The notes under the pieces were generated by a model, which saw only the letters and a program-made list of their open reading frames with translations, was not told where the DNA came from and made no database searches. A DNA stretch of 64,000 bases, taken from contig NC_049905.1 in NCBI RefSeq assembly GCF_001411555.2, positions 3,410,001-3,474,000 on the forward strand, written 5' to 3'. How positions within the stretch are numbered: the first letter of the stretch is position 1; each line of letters begins with the position of its first letter. Source of the DNA: Juglans regia (lineage: Eukaryota; Streptophyta; Magnoliopsida; Fagales; Juglandaceae). This document shows, in pieces, positions 1-10,917 of this stretch. The position numbers and the translations under genes are program-made.

Positions 1-420
1 TTCTCCCTAATTTTGTTGAAAATTGTATATGGTAAGGGCAAAATATGACATATATATAACAAATGGCGTTGGAAGCCCTAACAGGCAAAATTGGGTCATT
101 AGCTTGAGCGGAGTGTCGAGTACGCCTTGAGCGAACAACTAATCAATATTGGCTCGAGCAGTGTATTAAGTGGCACTCGAGCAACATTAGGGTTTGTGCT
201 TCGCTCGAGCTCTGCATCACACGAATCTTAAGCGAACAATCTTTCCAGCCTTCGCTCGAGAAAACTGTTGAGCGAGCCTCGAGCAAACTAATAGATTGAG
301 CTTCACTCGAATCTACTGTCGAGCCAACTTCAAGCAAACTCATGAGTTGACCTTGAGGTTTGCTCGAGCGACAATCGAACGAACTCTTTGCTCTACGATT
401 TTTGTTGGTGTTTTTTAATA
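1..420 (-). repeat. LTR-like fragment rich in TCGAGC motifs
   Basis: About ten degenerate copies of a CTCGAGC(G/A)A motif lie between 85 and 390. The same kind of motif fills the 5' LTR of the copia element at 10408-10877, and on the minus strand the text around 60-110 resembles the LTR stretch after that array. I infer a divergent LTR piece of a related copia family. No coding sequence is supported; the open frame across it is a product of the repeats. Confidence 0.4.
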
Positions 421-1410
421 AATAGTATTTATCAATAACATTTATCTTTAAATTGGTTGTATTTAATGTTTCAGTTGCTCAATATTTTTTAAATGGCTGA
501 ACATTGCTCAATTTTAATTTCAAATTATCGTCCGTTTTTTCAACCAAGCCATTTGAACTTTAATTTTATCAATTAATTTCTTAATTACCGGCTCTTAGTT
601 AATGGTCCATAAGTTTCTGCCGTTGGTTTATTCTTTTTAAGTTGGTAATGGCTGGTTGTTCATTGCGCTGTTTCTTGGAAATACGTACGTTCATTTTTCT
701 TTAATTTGTTCTTGTATTCATCATTTCATTGCACAATTACCGAGTGTATTTGAATTGTTTTAAATTTTGATGGAGGTGGGCGTCTGTTGATAGTCTATTA
801 TTTTTCCAGTGTGGTGTTGTTTTCTCCGTACAGTATAGAGAAAAATCAGTAGAAGGAAAGAAGGATTAATGTGCATAGATAATTTTGAGAGTATTTTTAG
901 ATAAAAAAATAGGTCATGTTCATTTGGTGGAGCTTTGAGCTCAACCATTTGTGTAGAGTTGGTTCGGGTTATACAACGGTCAATTGGGCTGTTATATCCT
1001 GAAGGAATCAAGTCAAGAAGAGTTCTGCTTCACCGATTAATTTGAGACTTTGTATACTATAAAGAGTTTGAATCTGGTTAAAAAGAGCGATATTTTCATG
1101 CCTCAATCTAAACTGGTTTCGTTTAAATGTTAATTTATTGTAATTTTTATTATATTATTATGTATTTTTCCAACAATTTTCCAGCTCACAAATCAAACTC
1201 CACATATAACCCAACAAGTACACCTTGCACCTCACATTCAATTATCTTCCCTCTTTCGCATATTTTCTTTCTCGAGTTGGTCTCCCCCTTGCGCGCGTAA
1301 TTTCTTCCTGTGTGGAGATTAATCGAATGGTTGATCATCCTCCAATTTGGTAAGCTTTATTTATTTATTTTTATTCTGATCTTTTCGACCATTAATTAAA
1401 TCTGAGACTC
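421..1410. other. Intergenic, possible orphan first exon
   Basis: No convincing gene. At 1327-1349 on the plus strand an ATG opens a short frame (MVDHPPIW) that runs into a good GTAAGC donor and follows a pyrimidine-rich leader. This could be a first exon, but no matching downstream exon was found on this strand. Confidence 0.25.
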
Positions 1411-1616
1411 CCACTCAATAATAATAATAGTAAGATAGATGGTAACATGACATATATCAGCAGACGTACGTACGTACGGTACTTACATATGAGAAACCAA
1501 TTAAGCACAAACGACGTTAATATTCATGCGCTGAATATAGATGATGATAAACATAGAAACACACTTGCATGCATGCATGCGTTTTGAAATTAAATACCAA
1601 ATTACCAAACTAGCTA

Positions 1617-1637
1617 GTACGTACGTACGTACGTACA
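1617..1637. repeat. ACGT microsatellite
   Basis: About five tandem GTAC/ACGT units, with a shorter run near 1467. The equivalent place in the paralogous segment (about 25030) has only a remnant, so the run grew after duplication. Confidence 0.7.
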
Positions 1638-1811
1638 GAGTGCGACGCCAAGCATTAACAAACATATATAGATGATACAGACTTCGTTAGTACATATGAT
1701 CAAAGTGATCTAATGACCATCTATTCATTATTTATTAATATATTATATTATATTATATTATATGGAGATGGTCATGTCTAGTGATCATATTATGATCTAA
1801 TGGACACTTCT

Positions 1812-1986
1812 TCAGAGGCGCCTATTCAGAGTTTCGAGAGCAACTTCCAGCTGTGTCTGTTTTGGGGCCAGCAAGTTGATAATATTGATCAGTTCTCTCA
1901 GCCGAATTTCAAGCTTTCTCACAGCTTTCGGAACTCCCTCAGGGGCTTGATTGTGACTGTAAGGGACGCGACTATGTCCGCCACGC
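1812..1986 (-). CDS. MDI-family small gene, alternative or orphan terminal exon (copy I)
   Basis: A minus-strand terminal exon encoding about 57 residues, ending in TGA at 1812-1814. It begins just after a TTTCCAG acceptor whose intron end (ATTGTTTAATCTTTGTATTTCCAG, in two parts) is nearly identical to that of copy III at 25405. The first base completes a codon begun in the previous exon, the same phase as copies II and III. Residues about 20-57 are leucine-rich and likely helical (KLEIRLRELINIINLLA). No ATG-bearing first exon lies between it and 2548, so it may be an alternative last exon for the first exon at 2833-2843, or a relic. Function unknown; no known domain recognised. Confidence 0.4.
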
Positions 1987-2317
1987 CTGGAAATACAAAG
2001 ATTAAACAATGTATCAAGATTCATGACATACTCATTATATATATATGTATATACACATATTAATATAGGGAGATGATAACCTTACAATCTAATTACAATT
2101 TATTTACAATTTATTAATAAAATAATATTTTTTTAAAATTTTAAACACATCAAATTAAAATTAAAATAAATATTATTTTACTAAAAAATTGTAGAAAAAT
2201 TGTAAATGAGTAGTTTTTTTTATCATTTTCCATTAATAGATATGGACATGGTCATATATAGTGATCATCATTAGCTGATCTCTGATCATGAAATACTATA
2301 TATATATATATATATAT

Positions 2318-2518
2318 TGAGTAATGCTACATAATTTTCCTAACCTCTATACAGTATGGTTTTTTAAATTTTTTAAATGTTTTAAATTTTTTTTTTGAGT
2401 TTATTCTTTTTAAACTAATTTAATTTTTCCATTCATTATTTATATATTAAATATTTGATAAAAGAAAAAAACAATAAAAATTTAAAAAAATATAATATGG
2501 GAAGATTATGTAAATAGT
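2318..2518. mobile_element. MITE-like element with imperfect TIRs
   Basis: Inverted ends: CTACATAATTTTCC near 2327-2340 pairs with GGAAGATTATGTAAA near 2499-2515. The interior is AT-rich with no coding. It lies between the terminal exons of copies I and II, so it may have separated copy I from its first exon. Confidence 0.45.
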
Positions 2519-2547
2519 AAAAAATTGTGCAGATTTTTTCATATATA

Positions 2548-2843
2548 TTACCCATCATCATGAGTTTCCAGAATTTTGCCGAGATTGTCCAGCATGTCTT
2601 TGATCAGCTTTTGTGCAGTTTCACTTTCCTGAGCCAGCAATTTCTTGAGCCGTCCCACATTATCGTTAATGGTTTTCAGGAGATCACTTGGACTGGAAAT
2701 ACATGAAAAATTAAACGTCAATCAATACAATATCAATATTAAAGAACGAACAGGTAATTACGGATGAATAGAAGAATATTTGTACCAGCTAAAGTTATCA
2801 ATGCAGCAATATAAATTACTAATAAAAATCACTCAATATCCAT
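2548..2843 (-). CDS. MDI-family small coiled-coil protein (copy II)
   Basis: Two exons on the minus strand. Exon 1 coding is 2833-2843 (ATG GAT ATT GA, then GTGATT donor). Exon 2 is 2548-2692, after a TTTCCAG acceptor. The split codon GA|T joins in phase to give a predicted 51-residue protein, MDIDPSDLLKTIND... ending THDDG. Residues about 8-45 are charged and heptad-like (GRLKKLLAQESETAQKLIK), so a short coiled coil is likely; there is no signal peptide or membrane segment. The intron is 140 bases. Copies I and III share the same intron phase and acceptor context, which is why I believe the exon model. The role is unknown. It could be a fragment of a longer, decayed gene. Confidence 0.5.
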
Positions 2844-2859
2844 GCTGATTAATGATAGG

Positions 2860-3990
2860 GAGACATATATGCATGACGTACATGATGTGCACTACATGGA
2901 AGTAGTAATTGTTCATGCAAAGTGACGCAACAAATGTGTCAAAATCACTCAACTGATGATCACTAATTAATGCATGAGAATTCGTGAAATGATAAAAAAA
3001 AATAATTTAATTTCTCGCCCAAGTCGCACACATGTAGTTTAGCCTCAAGCAATTTACCAATTAGGATTGCGTAACATGACAATTGACAGTGCAACGCATG
3101 CAATTATAACTTGTACATATCATAAACCATTGTGAAAATATATATGATACATTTTTCAATTAATCACACTAAAAATATCAATCCCATTCTGCATGTACAA
3201 CAAAACATTTTGGGCATTTTTCACTTTTTTCATTCTCTCTAATAAAAATACAATTGAAAATAAACATGCAATTGAATTATTAAAGAAAAAACAACAACAC
3301 AGCGAAAATAGTTGAACGATATTGAGATTTGAAAATCAAGATCATAGTCAAATTAATAGTAACGTATCTAAATAACAAAGCAAGCAATAGCTATATATAA
3401 GATATCTATATATGAAAAACATGACAGATCGTCGATCATGGCATGCCACATGCAAGCCACTTGTCAGAAAACTAAAAAAAAAATATTTTAAAACTTAAAA
3501 CGTGTTAGAAATAAATAAATAAAAACTAATAGCTTAATATGAAAAAAGCGGAAAAAATTTAAAATCTCAAAAATAATTATAGCTTCAAAAAATTAAAATA
3601 TAAAAAGGGTGGGAAAGAGGCGGGAAATCCAAGAGATCGAGAGATCGTTGAGAAAAAAAAAATGGAGCATTAATATTTGAGACTTAAGAGCTCAAACGAA
3701 TTTTTAGAAAATAATGTTTGATTTTTTATTGATTGAAAATGTTTTTCATTTGCTGACTTTTTTTATACACATTCAAACGCCAAAAAATCAGAAAAATTAT
3801 TTATGAAAATTGTTTTATGATGAAACAGATGGAGCTTTTACATGATTTTTCTTTAGCAAGACGACCATCATTCGATGCACAAAAGCTAGCTTACGTGACG
3901 AAATATGATTTTTCTTTATAATATATTACGACCAAATTATTGAAAGTTAAACTTCACCACACTATAAAGTATAAACAGAACATATTTGCT
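2860..3990. repeat. Duplicated upstream segment, copy Y1
   Basis: Non-coding segment upstream of the copy II start, repeated at about 4095-5270, 6295-6780 and 25825-26624. Hallmarks are the CGCCCAAGTCGCACACAT block near 3015, ACATTTTGGGCATTTTTC near 3206, and the AAAGGGTGGGAAAGAGG block near 3605. Its position upstream of copies II and III suggests it includes their promoter. Confidence 0.6.
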
Positions 3991-4094
3991 AAATTAATAA
4001 AGAAAAAAGAAAAAAAGCAGAATATATTTTCTCCGAAAAGAGGTCGACCTTCTATCATTCAATTGATCCTCTTTAGCAGTACAACTACTCCTCC

Positions 4095-5270
4095 CAAAAG
4101 CAAGATAATACACAAATTAATTCTCCCCCCTTTTTTTATTATAAAATTAATGATAAGGAGAGACATGCAGTATGTCATGACGTGCACTATCATTTGAAAT
4201 CAATTTTTTTGATAATCTCATGATCATTCGTGAAATTATAAAACATTTTGATGATTTCCCGCCCAAGTCGCACACATATAGTTTAACCTTAAACAATTCA
4301 GTTATGATTGTAATGTGACAATAATGCAACCCAAATATTACAACTTAACATAAACTACTGCAAAAACATGATATTTTTATTTTTATTTTTTTAATAATTT
4401 ACGTGTACTAAATATATTAAAATTAATCACACTAAAAATATCGTTCTCATAATTTATTTACAAGAAAACATTTTGGGCATTTTTCATTTTTCCAATTTTT
4501 TTTCATTCTTTCTCTTAAATACACAATTGAAATAGGCATGCAATTGAATTATTAAAGGAAAAAACAACAACAAAACGAAAGTATCGACTGAATATTTGAA
4601 AATCAAGATAGTCAAATTAATAATGTATTTAAATAACAAAACAAGCAATATCCACATATAAGATATCCATATTTGGAAAACAAAACAAGAGATCATGACA
4701 AGCCACATGACAAGCTATTTGTTAGAAAAATAAAAAAACCTAAAACATGGTTTAGCGCGAAACATATTAAAAATAATTTAAACTTAAAACATGTTAGAAA
4801 TAAAAAAAAAAAATTTAACGATCTCAAAATATATTAATATAGCTTCAAAAAATTTAAAATATAGAAAGGATGAGAAAGAGAAGGAAGATTAACTCAAGAA
4901 GGAAACCCGAGAGATCGAGGGAATCGGTTTGAAATTGATAAACTAAAACCAATTTTCAGAATAGAATTCTTGAATTTTTATTGATTGAAACTATTTAGTT
5001 TTCATTTAGTACTGATCACTTTTTCAAACACCAAAAATTCAGAGAAATTGTTTACGAAAATTTATTTATGGTGAAACAAATGCAGCTTGTACGTACAACA
5101 CATGATTCTTCTTCAGCAAGACGACCATATCATGCATTCGATGCACAAAAACTTTGGTGAGAAAATATGATTTGTCTTTATAATATTGACCAAATTGAAA
5201 GTTAAACTCACCACACCATAACAGAATATATTTGCTAAATTAAAAAAAAAAAAAATAAAAAAAGAATATA
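4095..5270. repeat. Duplicated upstream segment, copy Y2
   Basis: Closest relative of the segment at 25825-26624: both begin AAGATAATACACAAATTAAT and share the CGCCCAAGTCGCACACAT block (about 4261). No MDI-type first exon is found here, so this is an orphan upstream region. A partial match to 6700-6860 follows at 5300-5400 (ATGTTGTCCAAAAC and nearby text). Confidence 0.55.
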
Positions 5271-5487
5271 GTTGCTCCGAAAAGATCAGAAGTAATTACT
5301 TGTTGGACATGTTGTCCAAAACGGAAGAGTATCTCAAATCTCACTTGGCTGTCGGACGTTGTGATCAGGGGTAGACGAACTAAAAGAAATGATATCGATC
5401 ACACGGGACACGCGGCTAAGGAACTACTATATATATATACACGAATTAAAATGAAATGACCATATCGACCACACAGGACGGCTAAGG

Positions 5488-5679
5488 ACTTGTTTGGATA
5501 GAGAATAATTTCACCTCATCTTATCATTATAATTTTTTAAAATTTTTACATAAAATATAATAAACAATTCAATTTTTTCAAATTTCAAAACAATAATAAT
5601 ATTAAAATATAATATTCTAATAATATTTAATTCAACTAATATAAAATCATCACATCTCATCTTACTATCCAAACTAGCC
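5488..5679. mobile_element. MITE, 'TTTGGATAG...CTATCCAAA' family
   Basis: Ends TTGTTTGGATAGAG (5490 on) and TTACTATCCAAACTAG (5662-5677) form terminal inverted repeats. The interior carries the hallmark CATAAAATATAATAAACAATT and ATCTCATCTTACTATCC text. Two further copies lie at about 59752-59948 and 61281-61630. Non-coding, non-autonomous. Confidence 0.65.
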
Positions 5680-5787
5680 ACAAGAATACTAGCTACTATG
5701 AGATCAAGAATACTGTTTTTTTTTTTGGTCAAAGAGAAGAGGACTCCAGTCTTGTTTTATTTATTTATTGAGGAATTATATTTACGG

Positions 5788-5908
5788 TAATTATTCACTC
5801 TTACACTTCACATCTTATACTTGTAATTTTTTCAGAGTATAGGGGTATTTTTTATAGAGTGTGAAAGTACTTTTCATAAAATGTGAAGTGTGAAATAATG
5901 AATAATTA
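5788..5908. mobile_element. Short hairpin-type MITE
   Basis: The left end TAATTATTCACTCTTACACT (with TCACAT following) is the near reverse complement of the right end ATGTGAAGTG...AATAATTA at 5881-5908. The 121-bp unit would fold into a long hairpin. No coding sequence. Confidence 0.5.
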
Positions 5909-6294
5909 GTGATGAAAAGAATTTGTTTTTTTTTTTTTTGACAACTACCACGAGATCAAGACCATATATAGTTCATAGTGCATGTTACCGTTGGCGAGGT
6001 CATTTAAACTTATCTGATGACACGAGAGATCGGGGTGAGAAGAGAGAGAGAGAGATCCGCGGGGGTGAAAACTGAGAACTGAAAAGAGAGAGAACGCTGG
6101 TGGGTGAAAAAAATAAACACCCGTCGTTCTCCATCTTAATTACATGACTACCTGTTTACCTACCCGGCGTACGACCTTAACTGTCCCATTTATTTTAATT
6201 GTCTAAACAAAGATGGGCATAAGAAAACAAATGCATGTGACACCAATTGCATTATATGATCTTCTTTATTTTATGCATCTGTCACCAAGAAGTA

Positions 6295-6780
6295 CTAGAA
6301 GACTAATAAAACTTAAAATGCTAGAAATAAATAAATAAAAAGTAAATATAGCTTAAAATGAAAAAAGCGGAACAAATATAAAATCTGAAAAGCATTATAG
6401 CTTCAAAAAATTAAAATATAAAAAAGGGTGGGAAGAGGAGGAAGATTAAGGAGAGGAGGGAAATCCAAGAGATCGTTGAGAAAAAAAAAATGGAGCCTTA
6501 TTTGAGACTTAAGAGCTAAAACCAAAAAATCAGAAAAATTATTTATGAAAATTGTTTTATGATGAAACAGATGCAGCTTTTACATACAAGTTACTACACA
6601 TTCTTCTTTAGCATTACGACCATCATTCGATGCACAAAAGCTAGCTTAGGTGACGAAATTGGATTTTTCTTTGTAATATATTACGACCAAATTATTGAAA
6701 GTTAAACTTCACCACACTATAAACAGAACATATTTGCTAAATTAATAAAGAAAAAGGAAAAAAAGCAGAATATATTACGC
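6295..6780. repeat. Duplicated upstream segment, partial copy Y4
   Basis: Matches 3490-3990 (AAAGCGGAA block, then AAAGGGTGGGAAGAGGAGG, then the CATCATTCGATGCACAAAAGC block). It is truncated relative to Y1 and Y2 and has no associated MDI exon. Confidence 0.55.
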
Positions 6781-6945
6781 ATTGGCATTCATGTTGTCCA
6801 AAACTGCAGCGTGTCTAAAACCTTGTACGTAGTCAGGGATAGACGAACTTGAAGAAATGATATCGACCGCACGTACGGGACGACTAGGAGTAGTGCCCAA
6901 GATCGAGATTTTGAATTATTACGTAACGTATAAAAGGCTGCTATA

Positions 6946-6976
<31 letters not shown>

Positions 6977-7082
6977 TACTGTTGAGAATTATTAAGAATA
7001 TTATTATTTTTTTGCCAAAAAGAAAAGAACTCACGAGTCATTTTCTTTTTTACTTCGACAACTACGACGTACGAGATGAAGA

Positions 7083-7252
7083 CGCGATCGAGTGCATAAT
7101 ATTGTATGTTACAGTTGGTGAGAAAGGCATAAAATCATATGCTTTCACCTGCTCACTTGACTATTTAATAGACGCGAGTGCATAATGTATGTTACAGTTG
7201 GTGAGAAAGGCATAAAATCATATCCTTTCACCTGCTCACTTGACTTCATTAG
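7083..7252. repeat. Two-copy tandem duplication of about 83 bp
   Basis: GAGTGCATAAT...TGTATGTTACAGTTGGTGAG through CACCTGCTCACTTGACT occurs twice in a row. Units B and C have one copy, so the duplication is private to unit A. Confidence 0.65.
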
Positions 7253-7506
7253 TTAAAAAATAATAGTAACAATGATTTTTCTTTATGCATGTATTGTGTT
7301 ATGCATAGTGCGTTAGTGAGGTTAATGTCTATTGAAATCATTTTACCTGCTCATTTGGCTTTATTCGGCTTTGTTCTTTTTGCATGCAGTATTCGTGTTA
7401 CGATTAGTGAGGTAGATATCTACTAATATCCTTTCACCTGCTCAATTAGGCTCATTCAAAAGTTACATTATGTATAGTAACAATGATAGTAATAGCATTA
7501 ATGATA

Positions 7507-7537
<31 letters not shown>

Positions 7538-8316
7538 CGTGCATGGTACAATTTTATTGGTGAGGTAGGCATCCAGTCATAAGAACATTTCACATGCTCC
7601 TTTGACGTAGTTTGGAATTGTTTGGTACCTTTGTGAGTTAGGCATTTAAGGTTCCGTTTGAATATTAAGAATATCTCAAATAATTTATAAATAGTAATAA
7701 AGCAGTATAAAAATATCTGAGAATATTTATGTTTTTATACAGACTCTAAATATAAGATTCTTTAACCTGGTCCTTTGGCCTCATTTGAAATTACATTTTG
7801 TATGATGATAATATACTATTTTTCTCTTTTAATTTGACGAATATCACTTAAAATCTCATGGCAACATATTAATAACGTACATTAGAAAATTTTCAACATA
7901 TATAATTATATATATTTATTAATATTACTTTAGGGTTTATTTTGGAATTCATGGGTTATTTGGAAAGAGAGATTACTACTTTTGCTTATGGAGATTTTTT
8001 TTTTTATAAAAAAAAAAATGGGTTACTGTTCAAATTAAGGACCAGCAATCGTTGTTTCAGAGGTAGTGGACCAGTAGTGGTGCTCCTTTTCTATCCTAAA
8101 GGGAAAGGTTGGAAACTTGAATCGCTCCAACATGACAAAAGCATTTTTAAAAGCTGACTCATCATCCCTAAAAATAAAATAAATATGTTTAAAAAATAAT
8201 ATATTATTAAATAATTGTATAAAAGTTGTGTAACACTAATATTTATCATATGGTCTTACAGGTGTATACAGCTGATTGGAAATTTGGAATTAATAGTCTT
8301 GGGCTTGTTTCACTAT

Positions 8317-8474
8317 CTCTACAAGAAAAATAGGTTTTTGTGGCCATTTAATTGCGGCGAAGGCCATTTAATTGCGACGAAAAGATTATTTGTAACCAAA
8401 ACAGACTTATTTTAACTGTAAATAGTCATTTCGCTAGAATTAACTGGCCACAAATAAACAGTTTTTTTGTAGTG
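8317..8474. mobile_element. CACTA-like MITE
   Basis: Ends CTCTACAAGAAAAATAGG and AACAGTTTTTTTGTAGTG. It lies within extra DNA (about 8281-8475) absent from the matching place in unit B (about 22840), where the flanks CAGCTGAATGGA and TCAGTGGACAAC are nearly joined. The exact target duplication could not be resolved. Relatives at 9993-10130 and 39689-39836. Confidence 0.5.
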
Positions 8475-8929
8475 CGTCAGTGGACAACTAGTTCATAAGA
8501 TCGTACATGTTAAAAAATAAAAAAATTCATAAGTTCGCACACAGTTTCATTTAAGAAAAATACTATTTGTCTCAATAAATAGATTGCGACATGAGTTTCG
8601 ATAATTTTTCTTTTACTTAATATTTAATGAAATATTTTTAAATAATATTAATTTTTTAAAATGTGTAACGGTATAAAATAAATAAATAAAAAATAATATT
8701 AAAAACAATAAAAAAAATTAAATTAAATAATCTTATCGAGATGATCATTCTCGGACTACACCATCGGTAGCAGGCTAGCAGCAATCCTTAGTTAATTCGC
8801 GAAGAAGACATCATTAGAATGACATTATCCTGAAAACCTCATTCATGGTCACTACATTAGAATGAAAAGGACGTACATGATCCAATAAGATGCCAGACTA
8901 TTGCCCGCGCGTGCATATCATGATGCCAA

Positions 8930-9042
8930 CTATTGCCGGTGCATATTATAGCTGGAGAGGAAGACACGATCCAATAAGATACTTTCAGTTCCAGCTGCAT
9001 GCATGCGTATGGTGCCCGTTTGGCCTCCTTCCAAAAGATTAC
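8930..9042 (-). CDS. Conserved terminal exon of unknown gene (unit A copy)
   Basis: Minus-strand exon after a TTTTGATTGTAG acceptor, encoding 36 residues that start NLLEGGQTGTIRMHAAGTE and stop at 8930. The exon and its acceptor are conserved in unit B (23596 downward: KLLEGGQTGTICMHAAGTER). Conservation of the frame but not of the flanks suggests real coding. No upstream exon was identified with confidence. Family not recognised. A short conserved non-coding stretch would be the alternative. Confidence 0.35.
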
Positions 9043-9390
9043 CTACAATCAAAATAAGGGCAATTAATGAGATGACGTGTGTGTATATATACATATATAT
9101 ATATATATGATATTTACAGCGTACAATCATGCATACAAAGTTCAAAGGTAACAAGTATCATATATACATCACATGTTCATTGACAAAAGTTAATATAGAT
9201 ATCATGCATACTGGATGTTATGGTAACCACATGTCAGCCGGTGCGGCCATCATTTCTTTACGATAGGGTTCATCTACTACCGATGACAACAACAGTCACT
9301 TTTTTTTCTTTTTTAAGAGAGTGTATAAAATTTGAATATCTTAAAATTGTATCTAATATATATGTTAACGTCGTGTTTTGCATATCTTTA

Positions 9391-9992
9391 AGTCAGGCTC
9401 TAACAACTCAGGTATTTGGAAATGGGTATACAAAAGATAAGAGAGAAGGCAACTTGAAAAGGGTGGTCTCGAGACCGAGGAGTCTCCGATGCCAAAGTTA
9501 ATAAGTGTTCTTGAAAGTTTGTGAATAAGTAAAGGAGTCTAGGAATTAGAGAGAGTGCTATTTATAATACTATAAGCCTGGGGGGACAGATTGTGTTTGC
9601 CCCCATGGCATCTGCATCCTTAGTACTTTTCTCTGTGTCAGAGCCCTTTAATACGGCGTAGCTCTATGACAGTGTCATTAACGTGGCGTGTTGTCAGAGT
9701 AGTGGTGCCATTAATGCAACATGGTTTTTTTTATTTCCTTCTCCCAGACAGTATCTTTGGTGATCTGTTGATATTCTTCCTGTCAGAGGATCGAGGGTTT
9801 CCCCCACATTATGCCTACTATGCTTGCGGGCACTTGAGAGCTAAACACTACTCGAGGGACCTTTAAATCCATGAATCTCATCCCCTGCAGCACCCTCCAT
9901 TTTGCAAGTTGCATTCAGAGGACCCTTCCCATGGGCCGGGTTAAAGACTGGTTGTTCTGTGCTAGGACTTTGGTCTTAATTCCTATAGATTT
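9391..9992 (+). repeat. LTR-like fragment, probable Ty3/gypsy
   Basis: About 600 bp that differs from the flanking unit copies and is richer in GC. It contains CTCGAGACCGAGGAGTCTCC near 9469, a TTTATAATACTATAAGCC possible TATA region near 9550, and no coding. The style is that of plant gypsy LTRs. No partner LTR is visible, so this would be a solo or broken LTR. Confidence 0.3.
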
Positions 9993-10130
9993 CACTACAA
10001 GAAAACTGCTTATTTGCAACTAGTTATTTCTAGCGATATAATTATTTCCAGGGAAAATGAGTCTGTTTTTGTCGCAAATAATAATTTTCGTTGCAAAAGA
10101 ATGATCACAAATACTCGTTCTCTTGTAATG
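9993..10130. mobile_element. CACTA-like MITE, 138 bp
   Basis: Starts CACTACAAGAAAACTGC and ends TTCTCTTGTAATG, a terminal inverted repeat with one changed base in the CACTA core. The interior resembles the MITE at 8317-8474 (TTTGCAAC/TCGCAAAT motifs). Flanking triplets do not match cleanly. Confidence 0.5.
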
Positions 10131-10147
10131 AATTTCATTCACAGGCT

Positions 10148-10407
10148 CACTAGATTTAGTAGGGGGGAAAATCTCCTTACAATATATGTATATATGTTTG
10201 AAGTGAAAAAAACTCAAGAGTCATTTTCTTTCTTACTTTAACAACTACTACGTACGAGATGAAGATGCGAGTGCATATATGCATGTTACAGTTGGTGAGA
10301 AAGGCATAAAATCATATCCTTTTACCTGCTCACTTAACTTCATTCAGATAAAAAGTAATAGTAACAATGATTTTTCTTTATGCATGCATTATGTGTTATG
10401 CATTATG
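10148..10407. repeat. Duplicated segment, unit C (truncated by copia-1)
   Basis: Matches 19085-19330 from ACTAGATTTAGTAGGG through TTTATGCATGCATTATGTG. It is cut at 10407 by the 5' LTR of the copia element. The rest of the unit does not resume on the far side. Confidence 0.65.
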
Positions 10408-10877
10408 TGTTGAGAATATTGGAGTCTGGTTGCATCGCTCGAGCGAAGCGTCTAGCCACTCGAGCGAACACAAGTTAGAGAGTTTGCTCAAAGGTAGCTC
10501 AACAGACCACTCGAGCAAAGGCAAGTCAGAGAGTTCACTCAAAGGTCTGCTCGACACATGGCTCGAGCAGTTGCGGGAAACAGTTTCGTTCGATGCGGGC
10601 TCGACACACCACTCAAGCGAACTTCACTAATTCTGTTTTAATTCGGGTTTCTGCCACATAACTTGTTAGGTGTGATTTTGTGTTTGGCTTGTACTGTGTG
10701 TGAACAGTAGCCGCCCCAAGAAGAATTGTAGTGTGATTCCTCAAGCAATAAAAATTCCTCTGCAGCTCCCGTAGACGTAGGCAATTTTCCGAACCATGTA
10801 AATACTGTGTCGTGTGTGATTGCTTGTCTCTCCCTTTAATTTGAATTTAATTTTTCTTGTCATTGATTTTCACAACA
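10408..10877 (+). repeat. 5' LTR of copia-1
   Basis: Begins TGTTGAGAATATTGG and ends TTCACAACA. The same TGTTGAGAATAT start recurs at 14921. Positions 10436-10620 hold an array of GCTCGAGCGA-like motifs, a self-complementary core that is also seen in the fragment at 1-420. Confidence 0.8.
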
Positions 10878-10895
10878 ATTAGTATCAAGAGCCAA
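10878..10895 (+). promoter_or_regulatory. Primer-binding site of copia-1
   Basis: ATTAGTATCAAGAGCC directly follows the LTR. It resembles the initiator-methionine tRNA match TGGTATCAGAGC, with decay. Confidence 0.6.
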
Positions 10896-10917
10896 GGTTC
10901 GGGTCTGAGGAAAAACG

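Larger units (their letters stand above)
7020..9390. repeat. Large duplicated segment, unit A
   Basis: Collinear with 19085-23900 (unit B) and, for its first part, with 10148-10407 (unit C). The left half is a degenerate tandem array with recurring TTTCACCTGCTCACTTGAC and GTTACAGTTGGTGAG elements. The right half holds a conserved minus-strand exon (8930-9042). Unit A lacks the CACTA-3 and MITE insertions found in unit B and serves as the empty site for both. Confidence 0.7.

Noticed and set aside
1740..1770. TATAT repeats near 1740 and elsewhere as promoters
   Set aside because: TA-rich runs are everywhere in the window; without a gene at the right distance a TATA call is not supported.
10000..10241. 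Overlapping short open frames near 10020-10240
   Set aside because: They run across a MITE and a repeat unit copy and do not persist in the paralogous units.
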